Source of the DNA: Chitinophaga pinensis
Lineage (GTDB): Bacteria; Bacteroidota; Bacteroidia; NS11-12g; UBA955
Length of the DNA: 48,218 nucleotides
NCBI GenBank assembly: GCA_945888525.1
Contig: CAMDAF010000015.1
Coordinates: 1 to 48,218, forward strand
Direction of reading: 5' to 3'
The position numbers and the translations under genes are program-made. Positions within the stretch are counted from its first letter, which is position 1; each line of letters starts with the position of its first letter. Positions 34,159-43,417 of this stretch are shown here, one piece after another. The notes beneath the pieces are model-generated. The model worked only from the letters and a program-made list of their open reading frames with translations, had not been told where the DNA came from and made no database searches.

Positions 34159-34166
34159 CAAAAATA
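34159..34166 (-). promoter_or_regulatory. -7 promoter element of sucD
   Basis: On the minus strand this reads TATTTTTG, ending 18 nt before the ATG at 34140. Confidence 0.55.
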
Positions 34167-34201
34167 GCTGAAAAACTCTGAAATATTCAACTTTAAATAT
34201 T

Positions 34202-34209
34202 TAGTTTTG
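34202..34209 (+). promoter_or_regulatory. -7 promoter element of the YbjN-like gene
   Basis: TAGTTTTG matches TAnnTTTG and ends 22 nt before the ATG at 34232. Confidence 0.5.
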
Positions 34210-34231
34210 CAGACTCAATAAAAAACAAGTT

Positions 34232-34702
34232 ATGGACTTCGAAAGCTATTCGCAATTAATAGAATCAACATTTGCCTTTCTAGGCTTAAATCCTATGGAA
34301 ACAAGGGCTGCAGAAAAAGGTCAATGGATAATTTACAATGGCGACACTGAAATTTACATCGATTTATGGGAAGTAGAAAAAGAAAATGCTTGGTTGTATT
34401 TCGAATCTGATGAACCAGTATTTGCATTTCAAGTGGTTTCTCCAGTGTGTTTATTGCCAGAAAATGGACATGAACAGCTGTATGAAGAATTGCTTCACAA
34501 CAATTTAAACATGTTGTATGCTTCTTATATTATTAACAAGGATCAAAATATGTTGGCGGTTAAATTTAGACGACCAGCAAAGGGTTTGACGCAAGAAGAG
34601 ATTATAGAATCTATAGAGAGTATTGGTTTTTATTCCGAGTCAACTTATAAGGCATTGGAAGACCGTTACACGATTGGTAAAATAGTTCCCGAAGAAAATT
34701 AA
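34232..34702 (+). CDS. YbjN domain-containing protein
   Basis: 156 residues, acidic, without signal peptide or membrane helix. The fold has alternating short strands and two long helices (QLIESTFAFLGLNPM; YEELLHNNLNMLYASYIIN; QEEIIESIESIGFYSESTY), with IYNGDTEIYIDLWE and MLAVKFRRPAKGL in between. This matches the YbjN / type III secretion chaperone-like superfamily. Family members bind or stabilise partner proteins; the partner here is unknown. It is divergent from sucD and about 78 bp upstream of the ECF sigma factor. Confidence 0.7.
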   Translation: MDFESYSQLIESTFAFLGLNPMETRAAEKGQWIIYNGDTEIYIDLWEVEKENAWLYFESDEPVFAFQVVSPVCLLPENGHEQLYEELLHNNLNMLYASYIINKDQNMLAVKFRRPAKGLTQEEIIESIESIGFYSESTYKALEDRYTIGKIVPEEN

Positions 34703-34716
34703 AAAAAATTAGATCC

Positions 34717-34736
34717 TCAGGCAACCTATAGCCTGA
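34717..34736. repeat. Short hairpin between the YbjN-like and sigma-factor genes
   Basis: TCAGGC (34717-34722) pairs with GCCTGA (34731-34736) around an 8-nt loop. No T-run follows, so termination is doubtful. It could attenuate or separate the two genes. Confidence 0.35.
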
Positions 34737-34779
34737 AAAATTCTTCTAAAGGTAAATTGAATTGTAATTCAAGGTGTAA

Positions 34780-35328
34780 ATGGCAGACAATCATACAGAT
34801 AAACTAAATACCATTTTAGCAGAATGTATTGATAATCAGCCAAAAGCGCAAAAACAGTTATTTGATTTACTAGCTCCAAAAATGTATAGCGTTTGTTTGC
34901 GTTATGCGAAGGATGAAGATGAAGCGAAAGATATTTTGCAAGAAAGTTTCATAAAAGTTTTTAAAAACTTAACGAAATTTGAGCACAAAGGGTCTTTTGA
35001 GGGATGGGTAAAAAGAATTTTTATCAATACCAGCATCGAGTTCTACCGCAAAAATCAAAAACAAAACATCGTTGACAGTATTGATGACGTTGCAGAACGA
35101 CCAATTGACAGCCATACCATTTCAATATTAAAGACAGCAGATTTAATGAAATTGGTAAACAGATTGCCAAATGGGTACCGCACAGTTTTCAATTTATTTG
35201 CTATTGAAGGTTATTCTCATGATGAAATTTCAAAACTCTTGAATATCAGTGAGAATACGAGTAAAAGTCAATTGCATAAAGCGCGCATACATTTGCAAGA
35301 GTGGGTATTAAAAGGAAATTTAAAGTGA
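34780..35328 (+). CDS. ECF-type RNA polymerase sigma factor
   Basis: 182 residues. Region 2 covers about 25-90 (LFDLLAPKMYSVCLRYAKDE, DEAKDILQESFIKVFKNLTK, GSFEGWVKRIFINTSIEFYR). Region 4 covers about 125-175 (LVNRLPNGYRTVFNLFAIEG, SHDEISKLLNISENTSKSQL). There are no regions 1 or 3, as in all ECF factors. It likely directs RNA polymerase to a small regulon that may include the two genes downstream. It overlaps the next gene, whose N-terminus looks like an anti-sigma partner, by four bases when the GTG at 35325 is used. Confidence 0.93.
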   Translation: MADNHTDKLNTILAECIDNQPKAQKQLFDLLAPKMYSVCLRYAKDEDEAKDILQESFIKVFKNLTKFEHKGSFEGWVKRIFINTSIEFYRKNQKQNIVDSIDDVAERPIDSHTISILKTADLMKLVNRLPNGYRTVFNLFAIEGYSHDEISKLLNISENTSKSQLHKARIHLQEWVLKGNLK

Positions 35329-36194
35329 AAGTAAACAACACGAACGAAGAATTATTTGATGGTCTTTTTAAACAAGACCTAGGAAACGCGAGTTCTCCTG
35401 TGCCAACGGGTGCTTGGGAAGGCATTTCGAGTTCATTAAGCTCAAGTGCCAGCGTTGCCGGAGTTGCAGTAAAAACTGCACTATGGATGAAGGCAGCTAT
35501 AAGTGCTGCAGTCATTGTCGGTGTGTCTGTCGCAGCATATCAATACAACGTTAGCACTGAACAAAAAATAGCTTTGCTAAATCAAGACGTAATTTCTAAT
35601 GCAGATTCAAAAAATGAGCAAGCAAGTGGGATTATGTCGAATTCTGATTTGAATTTAAAAAATCAAAACGATCAGCCTAAGATTGAATCTATCAAATTAA
35701 TTGATCCTGTGCAGCTTGAAGAGTATCCTGACCAAGTTCAGGCCCGCTTTGATGATTTTGATATTGATTTGCCTCAAGCAGCAGAAGATTATGTTGCTAA
35801 AGGCATTCAAGAAACAAGAGAAGGCAAGCCGGAAACAAATAATGACGGGTTAGATAATTTGGTTGTGGAAGAGCCTCAAGCAGTATTTTTAATCGATCCG
35901 TCAATTAAAGACACTTCTTACATTGAAGTTCCCGATGCGTTTACCAATGATGGCGACGGCATTAACGATACCTATCTTATCAAATTGATAGGAGAAGAAA
36001 GGGTTGAAATAATCATATATACCGCTGAAAATCAGATAATTTTTAGAACCAAAAACAAATATGCAGCTTGGGATAGCCGCATGCCAAATGGTGATTTGGC
36101 ACCTGAAGGTTTTTATTTTGTAAAGGTTATCTATAAATACAAAAACAAGATAGAATCAAGTCCAATTATCCGACGAATTACTTTAATCAGATAA
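35325..36194 (+). CDS. Membrane anti-sigma-like protein with T9SS type B-like C-terminal domain
   Basis: 289 residues from GTG 35325 (MKVNNTNEELFDGLFKQDLG); an in-frame GTG at 35301 is possible but lies deeper in the sigma gene. The N-terminal cytoplasmic part (1-45) has the anti-sigma-like pattern ELFDGLFKQDL ... P-x-G-A-W-E-G-I. One membrane helix lies at about 49-72 (WMKAAISAAVIVGVSVAAYQ). An acidic linker follows. The end (about 205-289) is a gliding-motility-associated domain: VPDAFTNDGDGINDTYLIKL, VEIIIYTAENQIIFRTKN, AAWDSRMPNGDLAPEGFYFV, PIIRRITLIR. The overlap with the sigma gene supports a sigma/anti-sigma pair. Function is inferred; the sorting-like domain would face the periplasm. 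Confidence 0.75.
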   Translation: MKVNNTNEELFDGLFKQDLGNASSPVPTGAWEGISSSLSSSASVAGVAVKTALWMKAAISAAVIVGVSVAAYQYNVSTEQKIALLNQDVISNADSKNEQASGIMSNSDLNLKNQNDQPKIESIKLIDPVQLEEYPDQVQARFDDFDIDLPQAAEDYVAKGIQETREGKPETNNDGLDNLVVEEPQAVFLIDPSIKDTSYIEVPDAFTNDGDGINDTYLIKLIGEERVEIIIYTAENQIIFRTKNKYAAWDSRMPNGDLAPEGFYFVKVIYKYKNKIESSPIIRRITLIR

Positions 36195-36225
36195 AAATTT
36201 GGAAAATTAAAAAAATGAATATAAT

Positions 36226-39200
36226 ATGCAATCTCAAATTAATATGAATATCAAGCAAAATATAATCCGTCTGACAAGGGCTTGGGGCTTAGTGCTCACA
36301 ATGCTTCTGACGTATTCTTATGCGAATGCGCAGTGTAGCTTTACTGCTTCATCTCCAGCCTGTATTGGAGAACCAATCCTTTTTAACTGTAATTCGCCTG
36401 GGGCGAGCAATATGGTTTGGGATTTTGATGGCATCGGAAGCAACAACACATCACTTACTCCAACTTTTGTGTTTAACACAGCTGGAAATAAGGTAATCAA
36501 ACTCACCTTAAAGTTGGCGAACGGCAGCAACTGTTCATATACTTTAAATGTTGTAGTTAATCCAAAACCCAAGGTAGATGTAAAATTGATTGTGAAGCAA
36601 ACCCAATGTTTTGCCAACAACAGTTTTTGTTTTACAGATAGCAGCAAATCAATGGCGTCTGGTGGCACCATTTGTAGCACCACAGTGGTATTTGACGATG
36701 GTACAAAATACACCTTCGGTGGCAATGGCCCTAGAAGTTTTTGTCATTCATTTCAAGATCCTGCGGGTGGTACTTACGGTATGACCGTTGAGGTTATAGA
36801 TTGCAATGGTTGTATAACAAAAACCAGATACAATGCAGTTGCTATTGTTCAGCCTTCATTGGGCTTGAACTTCACATCACCACAACCTAAACGTTGTGAC
36901 AGTGTGCAATTGTGTGTTACCAATAAATCTACAGTTCCTTTAGACAGTATCCAATCTTTCTCATGGGATTGGGGTGATGGCAAAATAGACAATGGAAACA
37001 AAAATACCAACAACCTTTGGAGAGCCAATATTCCAAACGGAATTTGCCATTGGTTTAAGTCTCAAGGTCCAAACGGTGGTAACTTTAATACTGTTTTAAC
37101 AGTTACAACCAATTTTGGATGTACAGAAAAATTTAAGTTTGTGGCATCCGCTACCAACTTAATTGTTAAGCCTGTAATTATCGCTGACTTCGACTCCTTG
37201 TGTGTCAACGATGCAACTTTTAGCTTTAAGTTGAAAGATGGACCAATCCCACAAGCAGCCAATCCTTTGTATATTTATGAGTTGCCACCTATTCCAGCGA
37301 ACCTCACTAGGAATTGGACTGGTACCCATAAATTTGGAGGTTTAGGACCATATCAAGTAACATTCTCTTTTACACACAGTATTCCTGGTTGTGGAAGAAC
37401 AGTATATGATACCATCCTAGTTATAGGACCACTATCTATTATTGAGGGATCAGTTGCCTCAGGCATGCGTTTCTTAGAAGACACACAAAGATACCAATGT
37501 GTTATTAAAGACACTGTTCACTTCTATAACTTCTCTAAATTCTACCACAACGACTACAATAAGGTAGACGACGACTCACTTGTTTTGATTTATGACAGTG
37601 GTATTGTGAACAAAATTACACGCGTATTGTTGCCGTCAAATACAACATTTGACCCGTCAATACACGAACGTATCTACCCAGGATTTAACCGTCCTTTGGT
37701 TCACTCCTTTATTAAAGGCAAGCCAGGATCTCCAGATGGGCCGCCGCCAGTATTAAAAAGAGCGAATCAAAAAAGAGGTAACGAGTGTACCACGAGATTA
37801 TGGGATTTTGATGATGACTATTGTGAAAAATGTACAACAGATACAAAATACGGAATCAACGTAGGTAAAAACTGTAAGTACAGCAAAGATTCATTGCCGT
37901 CGCACTGGTATACGCCTTGGGATTCATTGTACCAAACCCGTTTTGGTTTAACATCTGAGAGCGTGTTGAACTACAGCTCTGACTCGGGCTTGTGTTACCA
38001 AAAGAAAATGTGGGCTGACGATTCAGTAGCAATTATCAGAGACACTTTCTTATTCTACGGTAACAATGCCTTAGCAAATAAAACAAAAGACTCCAGTATT
38101 TTCTCAAGCATTACCAATAAAACAATGGTTGCTACGCAAATATCTGGACCGGCTCAAATAGACATGACCACTGCGACCAAGTTTTACTTGCAAGCAGGTG
38201 ACACCGTTTATATAGACTTTAAAAATGGTCTTCCACCAAATCGATTTGTTGGACCTCGTTACCTTACGGTGCAGCCAGGAAATACTTTGGTTATTAAAAA
38301 TAGTACAGATAAGGCGCTTTATAATGTTTGGGTCATTTATACCCAAGATACGATTCCTTTGTTTATGGTAAAAGGTTACCATAACGTATGGAAAAAAGAA
38401 AGAATTCAAGGCTATAATCTTGGAGACAGTGTTAATGCTGCTGCCCACAGACAAAAATTCTACGCTGGAACTACAGTTAAGTGTTTCAATGTTAGATTGA
38501 ACCACAAAGACTTCTGTCACCCATTGGCTTGCGAACACGAAGCGATTGCTCAACTTGCTTTGCAACCACCTAGTGCTAAAAAACTAAGAAAAATTGGTAC
38601 CCAATGTTTGGGAGGTGACCAAGACAATTATGGTTTAACATTTATTTTAGATGATACCAAGCCAGGCTGCATGCGCACTTGGGCTGAAATCAACTTCGAT
38701 ACAGCTTTAAACAAAACCAAATGGGAAGCCTTGGTTGGTGCAAACTTAACTCCAGGAGCTGTTTCAATGGGTGGTTTGCCTCCAATTAATCCTCCTTACC
38801 AAGTTCCAACTCCAGGTTATCAAATTAATGGTCCTGCAGGAAATAGATTCTCTAAACAATTTACTGTAGATGATATCAAAGATACCATCACTGGTTATAT
38901 CAATGTTGGTTTATTGGTAGGAAATGGCATGTGGCCAACCAGCGGAGCTAATTATCCATCTAATTGCGTAGATACCCAATACTACCCTAAGTTTGCCCGT
39001 TTCCCTATATTGGATAACCGTTTCAGAATTGTTAAACCAAAAGAGGGAGAAGAGTTTACTAAAATTTGTAAACGCGACACTTTAAGCATGACTACTTTGG
39101 CTTGGAACAGAACTTATGTTCCTGACGTAGAAGAAGCAACTTGGAGCTTAGAAGGTCCGAACGTTGGCAAATACTATAACACCTATTACAGATTAGCTGT

Positions 39201-41730
39201 AACTGAACGTTACAAAAGATTCGCTCGTTTGAAAGGTGACAAAACAAAGCTAAATGACTCAACCATTTTAGAAGACAGATTGGAAATTGTTAAAACATCT
39301 TCATTTGGTGGTAAAACAAAAACCACTGACTCTGTTGAGTTTAGAACTGCTAAGGTATTAAAATGGCATACTGAGGCTGATATCACCCCGGTATTTGACA
39401 TCATTAAATTGATTTTACAGGCCAATAAAATTGACATCTATGAATTGTCTCCAGCTCAATTGAACCAATTAATTTGGAATGGTCTTGGTACCTTCGGAAA
39501 GCCTTTTACAGGATCTAGAGGTTGTTTAGACACCACTGGTTTTGGTCGATTTATCAGATTCTATAAAGTAGCAGACAAAAAAGATTCAATGCACTTTAGA
39601 GATTCTACCTTATTGCCAATTGATAAGATCAAAGGTTGGGATGGCAAAATTTACAATGCCTACAGCTTCGTTCCTCAATATTCAGGTTATTATGGCGCTA
39701 ACTTTGGCTTAAGAAGCAATGCACCTGAAAACTGTACCAAGAAATTGGGTACATTGAAAAAAGTTCTTGTAGGTTTCTATGGCGTAATGAATTACACCGA
39801 TACAATTTTGTGCCATGGTCAGTCAGTTACTGCTCAGCCACAATTTAGATACTTTAACGTATACCCAGAACTGAACGTTATTTGTAATATAACAGGTAAT
39901 TCCTTGCTCGATTGTGTTGACTATTGGAGAAACCGTATTTCTGAGGCAGGCAACATAAATAGAGAAGGTTACACAAGACATGACTTAAACAAACGCGATG
40001 ATGGTACTGACCCTAAATCTACTTTTGGTGGTTTCCCTTGGTCTGTTACCGGATTAGATAATGCGCCTGGTCAAACCTTGATTTTAGGTGGTGGAACAGG
40101 TAGCAAATACTACAACCAAGATACAGGTTTATCTTACTTAATCAGAACTGCCGCTTCAGACAGTTTAGGTTGTAAAGACACCATCCCTCAAAAAATCTAT
40201 GTTACTGCTTTAAGAGCTAATTTCAGATTAGACCAAACACGTCCTCAGTGTAACACCATCGTCGAGTTGTTTGACTCTTCATACATACAAGATCCTTGTA
40301 TTGCTGAATTGGGTTCTCCTTGCGATAGAATTATCAAATGGACTGTTGATTGGGGCGATAAAAACAAAAACTCTATCAACTCGTTCTTTAATAATCTGCC
40401 AGGTAAGATAGGTCACGATTACACCAAGAACGGATACTTCTGGATTAAATGGAGAGTTGAAACCGAATTGGGTTGTGTGGCTTTTGATTCTGCAAGAATT
40501 TACATTCCAGGTCCGGTTCCTGAGTACGATCGATTTATGCCAACCAAGTATTGCGTAGGTGAGAAAGTTGTTTTCTCTAACTTAAGTAAACACATGAGAG
40601 CAGATAGCAGCATCTGGATTTGGGAATTTGGCGATAACGTAGTAGCATCTCAAAGAGATACCATTACCAAAGCCAATGACACAACTTACCATAAATACGC
40701 TGCTCCTGGTAGATACTACATTAAGTTGACACAGTTCTACCAATTGAAGATTGGTGGCTCAACCAAAAACTGTTATGTATCTTACCCTGATACCACCAAT
40801 GGTGATACCATGTTCTTTATTGATATCTATGCTTATGATACCACAAAAGTATTGGCTAAACCAATGAAGGTCTGCTTGGGTGATACCATAACATTTACAG
40901 GTAATGTTAAACCTTTAGGTCGCTACACGTCTTATGTATGGAACTTCGGTATAACAAGCACTGATACTTCAATCTTAAAAGATACAGTAACCAAGAAAGT
41001 GTATGCTACGCCAGGTAAATATACCGTGAAGTTTATGGGTGACGTAACGTCCGCTCCGACTACTGGTAAGATATGTGCGATGCAAGACAGTGTCATCGTG
41101 GAAGTACAGGGTGTAACTGCCGACTTTGATGTTGACTCTACACGCAAACCTATATTCTGTTTCAACAATACGTCCAAAGCATCCTCAGGTAATGTAATAA
41201 ATAACCGTTGGAGCTTCTACAATCCAGTTGATTTGATGAGTTTGCCAACGGTAGCAAGAGTGTTTATTCCTAATGGTAAAAACACTGGCGACTACAACAA
41301 CCCACAGATCTGCGAAGACTACAGAGATTCACTTGGTGCATACTGGGTATGTCTTGAAGCTGAAAGCGACAATGGATGTAAAGACACCATTTGCAAACGA
41401 ATGTTCAATAACTTCAAAGCAATTGTTCGTCCACCAAACGTATTCACTCCAAACGGTAAGTTTGATGGAAAAGACGATGAAGGATTGGTAGGTAATGAAG
41501 TATTCAATATCTTAATTGAAGGTGAAGACAAATACGATTTGGTAATCTTCGACCGTTGGGGTGTTAAAGTATTTGAGTCTGCGGATAAAACCAACGACTG
41601 GAATGGTAAAGTAAAAAACACTGGCGCTGAATGTCCAGATGGAACTTACTACTACATCTTGAAATACCGTTACAAAGGCATTGATAAAGACGAACCAATA
41701 TTGAATGGTGTCGTTAAAATCATCAGATAA
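36226..41730 (+). CDS. Giant PKD-repeat surface protein with T9SS type B sorting domain
   Basis: 1834 residues. A signal peptide ends at about 36 (LVLTMLLTYSYANAQ); ATG 36244 is an alternative start that shortens it by six residues. The protein is Cys-rich, with PKD-like modules at both ends (MVWDFDGIGSNNTSLTPTFV, FSWDWGDGKIDNGN, WTVDWGDKNKNSINSFFNN, WIWEFGDNVVASQRDT, YVWNFGITSTDTSI) and a long central part of no recognised family. The C-terminus (FTPNGKFDGKDDEGLVGNEV, YDLVIFDRWGVKVFE, NDWNGKVKNTGAECPDGTYY, GVVKIIR) is a full type B domain. It starts 31 bp after the anti-sigma-like gene and ends at a terminator, so the three genes form one unit. It is probably surface-anchored or released adhesin-like material. 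Confidence 0.87.
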   Translation: MQSQINMNIKQNIIRLTRAWGLVLTMLLTYSYANAQCSFTASSPACIGEPILFNCNSPGASNMVWDFDGIGSNNTSLTPTFVFNTAGNKVIKLTLKLANGSNCSYTLNVVVNPKPKVDVKLIVKQTQCFANNSFCFTDSSKSMASGGTICSTTVVFDDGTKYTFGGNGPRSFCHSFQDPAGGTYGMTVEVIDCNGCITKTRYNAVAIVQPSLGLNFTSPQPKRCDSVQLCVTNKSTVPLDSIQSFSWDWGDGKIDNGNKNTNNLWRANIPNGICHWFKSQGPNGGNFNTVLTVTTNFGCTEKFKFVASATNLIVKPVIIADFDSLCVNDATFSFKLKDGPIPQAANPLYIYELPPIPANLTRNWTGTHKFGGLGPYQVTFSFTHSIPGCGRTVYDTILVIGPLSIIEGSVASGMRFLEDTQRYQCVIKDTVHFYNFSKFYHNDYNKVDDDSLVLIYDSGIVNKITRVLLPSNTTFDPSIHERIYPGFNRPLVHSFIKGKPGSPDGPPPVLKRANQKRGNECTTRLWDFDDDYCEKCTTDTKYGINVGKNCKYSKDSLPSHWYTPWDSLYQTRFGLTSESVLNYSSDSGLCYQKKMWADDSVAIIRDTFLFYGNNALANKTKDSSIFSSITNKTMVATQISGPAQIDMTTATKFYLQAGDTVYIDFKNGLPPNRFVGPRYLTVQPGNTLVIKNSTDKALYNVWVIYTQDTIPLFMVKGYHNVWKKERIQGYNLGDSVNAAAHRQKFYAGTTVKCFNVRLNHKDFCHPLACEHEAIAQLALQPPSAKKLRKIGTQCLGGDQDNYGLTFILDDTKPGCMRTWAEINFDTALNKTKWEALVGANLTPGAVSMGGLPPINPPYQVPTPGYQINGPAGNRFSKQFTVDDIKDTITGYINVGLLVGNGMWPTSGANYPSNCVDTQYYPKFARFPILDNRFRIVKPKEGEEFTKICKRDTLSMTTLAWNRTYVPDVEEATWSLEGPNVGKYYNTYYRLAVTERYKRFARLKGDKTKLNDSTILEDRLEIVKTSSFGGKTKTTDSVEFRTAKVLKWHTEADITPVFDIIKLILQANKIDIYELSPAQLNQLIWNGLGTFGKPFTGSRGCLDTTGFGRFIRFYKVADKKDSMHFRDSTLLPIDKIKGWDGKIYNAYSFVPQYSGYYGANFGLRSNAPENCTKKLGTLKKVLVGFYGVMNYTDTILCHGQSVTAQPQFRYFNVYPELNVICNITGNSLLDCVDYWRNRISEAGNINREGYTRHDLNKRDDGTDPKSTFGGFPWSVTGLDNAPGQTLILGGGTGSKYYNQDTGLSYLIRTAASDSLGCKDTIPQKIYVTALRANFRLDQTRPQCNTIVELFDSSYIQDPCIAELGSPCDRIIKWTVDWGDKNKNSINSFFNNLPGKIGHDYTKNGYFWIKWRVETELGCVAFDSARIYIPGPVPEYDRFMPTKYCVGEKVVFSNLSKHMRADSSIWIWEFGDNVVASQRDTITKANDTTYHKYAAPGRYYIKLTQFYQLKIGGSTKNCYVSYPDTTNGDTMFFIDIYAYDTTKVLAKPMKVCLGDTITFTGNVKPLGRYTSYVWNFGITSTDTSILKDTVTKKVYATPGKYTVKFMGDVTSAPTTGKICAMQDSVIVEVQGVTADFDVDSTRKPIFCFNNTSKASSGNVINNRWSFYNPVDLMSLPTVARVFIPNGKNTGDYNNPQICEDYRDSLGAYWVCLEAESDNGCKDTICKRMFNNFKAIVRPPNVFTPNGKFDGKDDEGLVGNEVFNILIEGEDKYDLVIFDRWGVKVFESADKTNDWNGKVKNTGAECPDGTYYYILKYRYKGIDKDEPILNGVVKIIR

Positions 41731-41750
41731 TAATTATCTAAACACTTTGG

Positions 41751-41777
41751 AAGGCCAACCCTTATGGGTTGGCTTTT
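41751..41777 (+). terminator. Terminator after the giant PKD gene
   Basis: GCCAACCC (41754-41761) pairs with GGGTTGGC (41766-41773) around TTAT, followed by TTTT. It ends the sigma/anti-sigma/PKD unit before mnmE. Confidence 0.9.
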
Positions 41778-41823
41778 CTTGTTTATATGCCCAATGTTCT
41801 TCTGCTTTCTGAATTTCCAAGTG

Positions 41824-41831
41824 TATATTTG
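41824..41831 (+). promoter_or_regulatory. -7 promoter element of mnmE
   Basis: TATATTTG matches TAnnTTTG and ends 8 nt before the mnmE ATG at 41840. Confidence 0.55.
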
Positions 41832-41839
41832 CAGTGCTT

Positions 41840-43246
41840 ATGTATACTGCTAACATTTTTCCGGACGATACCATAGTTGCGCCCGCTACTGCAAATGGCC
41901 TTGCTGCTTTGGGTGTTATTCGTGTATCTGGAAAAAATTCTTTTACAATAGTCAATCAAGTGTTTAAGGGTAAGGATTTACAAAAGCAAGCTACCCATAC
42001 CATTCATTATGGTCATATAATAGATGGAGCTGAACTTATTGATGAAGTATTGGTTTCTGTATTTAAAGGGCCTAAGAGTTTTACAGCCGAAGACAGCATT
42101 GAAATAAGTTGCCATGGTTCGCCTTATATACAAAGGCAAATAGTAGAATTGTTAAGCCGCCACGGGGCCCGTTTGGCAGAGCCGGGGGAGTTTACCATGC
42201 GTGCTTATTTGAATGGACGACTTGATTTAGCGCAAGCTGAAGCCGTTGGTGATATTATTGCTTCTGAAAACCGCTCACAACTCGATTTGGCCCTTAAACA
42301 AATGCGGGGTGGCTTGTCTAATAGCTTACAAATATTGCGTGTTGGTTTGCTCGATTTTATTTCTTTAATTGAACTTGAATTGGATTTTGGAGAGGAGGAT
42401 GTTGAGTTTGCAGACCGCAGCAAATTGCGCGCGCAGGTTGGCGAATTAATGCTTGCGATTCGTCCGTTGTTAGAGAGTTTCAAATATGGAAATGCCATTA
42501 AGAATGGAATCCCAGTGGCCATAGTTGGTAGACCTAATGCAGGTAAATCATCTTTGCTTAATGCCTTATTAAGTGAAGAGCGTGCAATTGTTTCTGAAAT
42601 AGCTGGTACTACCCGCGACACCATAGAAGAAGAAATACATATTGAAGGTATTAGTTTCCGTTTTATCGATACAGCAGGTATACGTTCTACAGAAGATAAG
42701 ATTGAAAAAATTGGTATAGAGAAAGCCATTCAAAAAATAACCGTGGCCAGTATTGTCTTGTATATTTACGATTTGTCTACCATTTCACTTGATGCGCTAA
42801 AGTTTGATATTGAAATGATAAAATCGAAAAATTCACAAGCACAAGTTTTGGTTTTGGGCAATAAGCTCGACCAAACACCTTCGATTGAATTGAATGAACT
42901 TACTTCTGCTTTAAAGACTGAAGAGATAAACCACCATTTTGAAATTTCATTAAACGAAGCAAAGTTTGAGGTTTTGCATCAATTACGCAAAATGCTTTGG
43001 GACATGGCTCAATTGAACCAAAACTCATCAGACACCATAGTTACCAATACGCGTCATTACAACTGCTTAAAAGAAGCCATAGAGGCTTTAGAGCATGTGT
43101 TGATCTTGATGGACCAATCGGCCAGCAGCGACCTACTTGCCTTTGAATTAAAAAGGGCAGTTTATGCCATTGGCGACATCACGGGGCAGATAAGCAACGA
43201 TGAGGTGTTAGGGAATATATTTGGGAAGTTTTGTATAGGAAAGTAG
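41840..43246 (+). CDS. mnmE: tRNA uridine-5-carboxymethylaminomethyl modification GTPase
   Basis: 468 residues. The N-terminal tetrahydrofolate-binding domain opens DDTIVAPATANGLAALGVIR and has GSPYIQRQIVELL and GEFTMRAYLNGRLDLAQAEA. The G domain holds VGRPNAGKSSLLNALL (G1), EIAGTTRDT (G2), DTAGIR (G3) and LGNKLD (G4). The C-terminus ends GNIFGKFCIGK with the conserved catalytic cysteine. With MnmG it modifies wobble uridines in tRNA. I use ATG 41840; a GTG two codons earlier lies within the promoter footprint. The last codons are part of a probable integration site for the element that follows. The family C-terminus is intact. Confidence 0.97.
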   Translation: MYTANIFPDDTIVAPATANGLAALGVIRVSGKNSFTIVNQVFKGKDLQKQATHTIHYGHIIDGAELIDEVLVSVFKGPKSFTAEDSIEISCHGSPYIQRQIVELLSRHGARLAEPGEFTMRAYLNGRLDLAQAEAVGDIIASENRSQLDLALKQMRGGLSNSLQILRVGLLDFISLIELELDFGEEDVEFADRSKLRAQVGELMLAIRPLLESFKYGNAIKNGIPVAIVGRPNAGKSSLLNALLSEERAIVSEIAGTTRDTIEEEIHIEGISFRFIDTAGIRSTEDKIEKIGIEKAIQKITVASIVLYIYDLSTISLDALKFDIEMIKSKNSQAQVLVLGNKLDQTPSIELNELTSALKTEEINHHFEISLNEAKFEVLHQLRKMLWDMAQLNQNSSDTIVTNTRHYNCLKEAIEALEHVLILMDQSASSDLLAFELKRAVYAIGDITGQISNDEVLGNIFGKFCIGK

Positions 43247-43265
43247 ATGTATAAAGTATACAAAA
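43229..43265. other. Probable attachment (att) core at the 3' end of mnmE
   Basis: TTTTGTATA (43229-43237, inside the FCI codons of mnmE) is an inverted match to TATACAAAA (43257-43265). A smaller inverted pair, TGTATA/TATACA, lies at 43248-43262. Inverted 6-9 bp arms around a short spacer are what tyrosine recombinases bind at core sites. The integrase starts 150 bp further on, in the same orientation as mnmE. The second att copy would be outside the window, so the boundary is inferred. Confidence 0.5.
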
Positions 43266-43282
43266 ATAAAACACATATAAAT

Positions 43283-43297
43283 CATTGTTAAACAATG
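43283..43297. repeat. Short inverted repeat in the int upstream region
   Basis: CATTGTT (43283-43289), one spacer base, AACAATG (43291-43297). It is a possible protein-binding site within the att region. Confidence 0.45.
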
Positions 43298-43366
43298 TAT
43301 TATGAATTGTTTTATGGTTTTGTCATAAGTTTGTTTTGTCTTATTATTAGTTTATTTTGATGTTTT

Positions 43367-43415
43367 TTGTACCTTTGTTGTACCTTGAAAGTTTGAGGTA
43401 CAAATTGAGGTACAA
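43367..43415. promoter_or_regulatory. Operator-like array of TTGTACC / GGTACAA sites over the int promoter
   Basis: TTGTACC occurs at 43367 and 43378. Its reverse complement GGTACAA occurs at 43397 and 43409, the last ending 2 nt before the int ATG. The -7 element TACCTTTG (43370-43377) lies inside the first site. Two sites in one direction facing two in the other, over a promoter, fit an integrase arm-type/autoregulatory region or a repressor operator. Confidence 0.6.
43370..43377 (+). promoter_or_regulatory. -7 promoter element of the integrase gene
   Basis: TACCTTTG matches TAnnTTTG and ends 40 nt before the ATG, giving a leader of about 35 nt. Confidence 0.55.
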
Positions 43416-43417
43416 AA

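Noticed and set aside
34141-34161. Upstream ATG (34161) for sucD
   Set aside because: It overlaps the -7 promoter box; the family starts at [11 protein letters not shown] (34140).
36318-39437. Several minus-strand frames of 65-153 codons inside the giant PKD gene
   Set aside because: They lie antisense to a well-supported coding sequence and show no domain or start signal.
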